In this document: positions 52,672-54,355 of the stretch, in pieces | Layout: every line of letters begins with the position of its first letter | How positions within the stretch are numbered: position 1 is the stretch's first letter | Assembly: GCF_000716535.1 (NCBI RefSeq) | Contig: NZ_JNWV01000047.1 | Span: 1 to 54,355 of the forward strand | Reading direction: 5' to 3' | Source of the DNA: Streptomyces flaveolus | GTDB taxonomy: Bacteria; Actinomycetota; Actinomycetes; Streptomycetales; Streptomycetaceae | DNA length: 54,355 nt | The notes under the pieces: model-generated | What the model was told of the DNA's origin: nothing | Seen by the model: the letters and a program-made list of their open reading frames with translations, nothing else | Databases searched by the model: none | Made by a program: the position numbers and the translations under genes

Positions 52672-53256
52672 TCAGACCGTGTACGGGCGGCGGTGTCGGG
52701 CCTGGCGGAGCGCGACCGCCCACCACACCAGCCGGCCGAACATGGTCTTCGCCGCCGCCTCGGCACCAGGTACGTCCCGCGGGCTGCCGTCCGCGTCGAA
52801 GTGGGTGCGGACGTCCGCGAAGCTGACGCCGTCCCGCAGGGTGGCCACATGCAGCTCGGCGAAGGTCTGGCGCAGCTGCTCCACGGCGCGCAGGCCCCGG
52901 GACCGGCCGCCGTAGGAGACGAACGAGACCGGTTTGCCGCGCCATTGCGTCGGATGCCAGTCGATGACGCTCTTCAGGCTGGCGGGGCAGCCGTGGTTGT
53001 ACTCGGCGGTGACGACGACGTACGCGTCCGCCGCCTCGATCCGTGCCGCGACCTCGTCGAGCCGCTGCCGCGCCGCGGCCGCCCGCGCCGGGGAGACGAC
53101 GGCCGGCAGGTCCGCCTCCACCGCGTCGATGACGTCCACCCGGAACGCGCCGTACTGCCGGGCCTGCCGGGCCAGCCAGTGGGTGACGAGCGGGCCGGAC
53201 GCGCTCTCCGGCGGACTGCTGGTGATCACTGCGAGACGCAGGGGGTCTTCGGACAC
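52672..53256 (-). CDS. NAD(P)H-dependent FMN reductase
   Basis: A 194-residue flavodoxin-fold reductase. LRLAVITSSPPESASGP is the phosphate-binding loop, VVTAEYNHGCPASLKSVIDW the family's PEYN-type motif, and KPVSFVSYGGRSRGLRAVEQLR the third flavin contact. Such enzymes supply reduced FMN to two-component monooxygenases or reduce quinones directly. GTG 53256 chosen because AAAGAGG lies 7 bases upstream; the open frame beyond it is the antisense-like shadow of the permease. The start region overlaps the permease gene by 31 bases. Confidence 0.88.
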   Translation of the reverse strand: MSEDPLRLAVITSSPPESASGPLVTHWLARQARQYGAFRVDVIDAVEADLPAVVSPARAAAARQRLDEVAARIEAADAYVVVTAEYNHGCPASLKSVIDWHPTQWRGKPVSFVSYGGRSRGLRAVEQLRQTFAELHVATLRDGVSFADVRTHFDADGSPRDVPGAEAAAKTMFGRLVWWAVALRQARHRRPYTV

Positions 53257-54179
53257 GGCCGGCCTCTTTCGAACTCGAATACGGGGGACTCGCCTGCTCG
53301 GACGGGTGGGTGGGACACGGCGGAGACCGCGACGGGGGCGGCCGTACGGCGGCCGGCGGTGCCGGGCGCGGCACGCTCGCCGGCCAGCATCAGCAGGCCC
53401 ACGGTCGCCATGCCGGCCGCCGAGGCCACGCAGAACAGGCCGGCCGTGCCGTAGCGGAAGCCGTCGTCCAGCGCGGTGACACCGATCAGGGCGGCGACGG
53501 CCGGGTTGACCAGGGTCGCCGTGACCAGCGGGACGACGAGTCCGCCGCCGCGGTAAGAGGCCTGCGAGGCGGCCAGGCCCGCCACCGCCATGAGGGCCGT
53601 CAGCGCCACGCCGGCCGCCTCGGCTCGCGGGGCCAGCACGCCCCAGCCGTCGACGACCGCCTTGGTGTGCACCGAGGCGATGCCGAAGGCGACACCGGCC
53701 GCCGTGGCGAGCACCGCGCTGCGCCCGGCCGCCCGGCGCACCCGGGCGGCGAGACCGGCCAGCGCCGTGAGCCCCGCGCAGCCCAGCGCGGCGATCAGGA
53801 CCTGGTCCCGGCCGGACGGTACGACGCCCGGTCCGGCCTCGACCAGCGAGCCGAGCCCGGCCAGTCCGGCGGAGACCAGCCCCGCACCGGCCCACACGGT
53901 CCGCCCCGCCGCCCGGCGTTCACGGCCGAACGCGGCGACGGCCAGGGCGAAGACGATGGTCAGCACGCCCAGTGGCTGCACCAGAGTCAACGGGCCCCAG
54001 CGCAGGGCGAGCACGTGCAGCAGCGCGCCACCGCCGTTCAGCGTCAGCGACGCCCACCACGGACCGGAGCGCAGGGCCCCGGCCGTCCGCCGTGCGGTGG
54101 CGGCGGCGCGCTCCTGGAGGCGGGCCGCCAACGCATAGGACAGCGCCGAGACCAGGCACAGCAACACGGACAGCGCCAT
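53226..54179 (-). CDS. DMT-superfamily (EamA-like) membrane transporter
   Basis: A 317-residue protein with about nine or ten hydrophobic helices, organised as two repeats, from LSVLLCLVSALSYALAARLQ to YGTAGLFCVASAAGMATVG. WGPLTLVQPLGVLTIVFALA is typical of actinobacterial DMT permeases of the NIPA/EamA type. Substrate unknown. ATG 54179 lies 4 bases after the stop codon of the biotin-carrier gene. The C-terminal 40 residues are hydrophilic and overlap the next gene, which suggests tight coupling. Confidence 0.82.
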   Translation of the reverse strand: MALSVLLCLVSALSYALAARLQERAAATARRTAGALRSGPWWASLTLNGGGALLHVLALRWGPLTLVQPLGVLTIVFALAVAAFGRERRAAGRTVWAGAGLVSAGLAGLGSLVEAGPGVVPSGRDQVLIAALGCAGLTALAGLAARVRRAAGRSAVLATAAGVAFGIASVHTKAVVDGWGVLAPRAEAAGVALTALMAVAGLAASQASYRGGGLVVPLVTATLVNPAVAALIGVTALDDGFRYGTAGLFCVASAAGMATVGLLMLAGERAAPGTAGRRTAAPVAVSAVSHPPVRAGESPVFEFERGRPCPKTPCVSQ

Positions 54180-54183
54180 CGGT

Positions 54184-54355
54184 TCAGTCCCTGATCTCGC
54201 AGATGGCGGCGCCCGAGGAGACGGAGGCACCGACCGTGGCGCCGAGATCCTTGACGGTGCCGGCTTTGTGGGCGTTGAGGGGCTGTTCCATCTTCATGGC
54301 TTCCAGGACGACGACCAGGTCGCCTTCCTTGACCTCCTGGCCCTCCTCGACGGCG
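54184..54355 (-). CDS. Biotin carrier domain, C-terminal 56 residues (acyl-CoA carboxylase)
   Basis: Only the last 56 codons are inside the window. They form a biotinyl domain: [20 protein letters not shown], with the biotin-accepting Lys in EAMKM, then [20 protein letters not shown] and a C-terminal ICEIRD. This closely resembles the C-terminus of the Streptomyces acetyl/propionyl-CoA carboxylase alpha subunit (AccA type), which carries biotin carboxylase and carrier in one chain. It begins the five-gene operon as far as visible and could provide malonyl- or methylmalonyl-CoA. Confidence 0.9.
   Translation of the reverse strand, partial: AVEEGQEVKEGDLVVVLEAMKMEQPLNAHKAGTVKDLGATVGASVSSGAAICEIRD

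Overview
The window is one stretch of a high-GC actinobacterial chromosome, almost certainly Streptomyces. Codon third positions are nearly all G or C, GTG starts and GTGA/ATGA gene overlaps are common, many genes look leaderless, and there are a WhiB-like protein, a secreted chitinase, a Tad locus with TTA codons, and ahpC/ahpD divergent from oxyR. From memory the gene order resembles the Streptomyces coelicolor segment running from chitinase A through oxyR-ahpCD, the two fumarases, glpX, xseAB, ispH, ppgK and ychF. I could not check this by alignment.

Layout. 1-2.4 kb: a truncated SseB-like gene and a GH18 chitinase with DasR-type repeats in its promoter. 2.6-13.9 kb: a Tad/Flp pilus locus, all on the plus strand (zinc-ribbon protein, RcpC, TadZ, two TadE-like pseudopilins, TadA, TadB, TadC, an embedded histidine kinase/response regulator pair, Flp pilin, TadG-like protein, lipoprotein, OmpA-like protein). 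13.9-16.7 kb: DUF192 protein, LLM oxidoreductase, GNAT acetyltransferase, methyltransferase. 16.7-20.9 kb: a 630-base non-coding, structure-rich stretch containing a probable 6C RNA, then a cis-prenyltransferase, PIN-PhoH protein and secreted transglycosylase, the last two with long structured leaders. 21-24.6 kb: AI-2E-family membrane protein, ahpC-ahpD and oxyR. 24.7-29.5 kb: PadR/ABC exporter operon, then an SPFH/ribbon-helix-helix operon. 29.7-35.3 kb: class A penicillin-binding protein, SpoIIE-type phosphatase, DUF402 protein. 35.3-42.6 kb: fumC, class I fumarase, DUF1707 protein, WhiB-like protein, glpX, DUF4245 protein, nitroreductase. 42.7-49.5 kb: xseB-xseA, amino-acid permease, ispH, polyphosphate glucokinase, DUF6542 protein, ychF. 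49.7-50.3 kb: a small CPCC-protein operon. 50.4-54.4 kb: a five-gene, tightly coupled minus-strand operon (biotin carrier domain, drug/metabolite permease, FMN reductase, alpha/beta hydrolase, MFS exporter) that looks like the flank of a biosynthetic cluster continuing off the right edge.

The most system-like part is the Tad locus. It is essentially complete except for a prepilin peptidase, carries its own two-component system, ends in genes for peptidoglycan-facing proteins, and has in-frame TTA codons in its first gene and its response regulator, so the developmental tRNA BldA probably gates it. The second notable part is non-coding: the region before the cis-prenyltransferase has a candidate promoter, mutually exclusive hairpins and a C-loop RNA, and the phoH and transglycosylase leaders are also strongly structured. 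No rRNA, tRNA, CRISPR array, IS element or integrase was seen.
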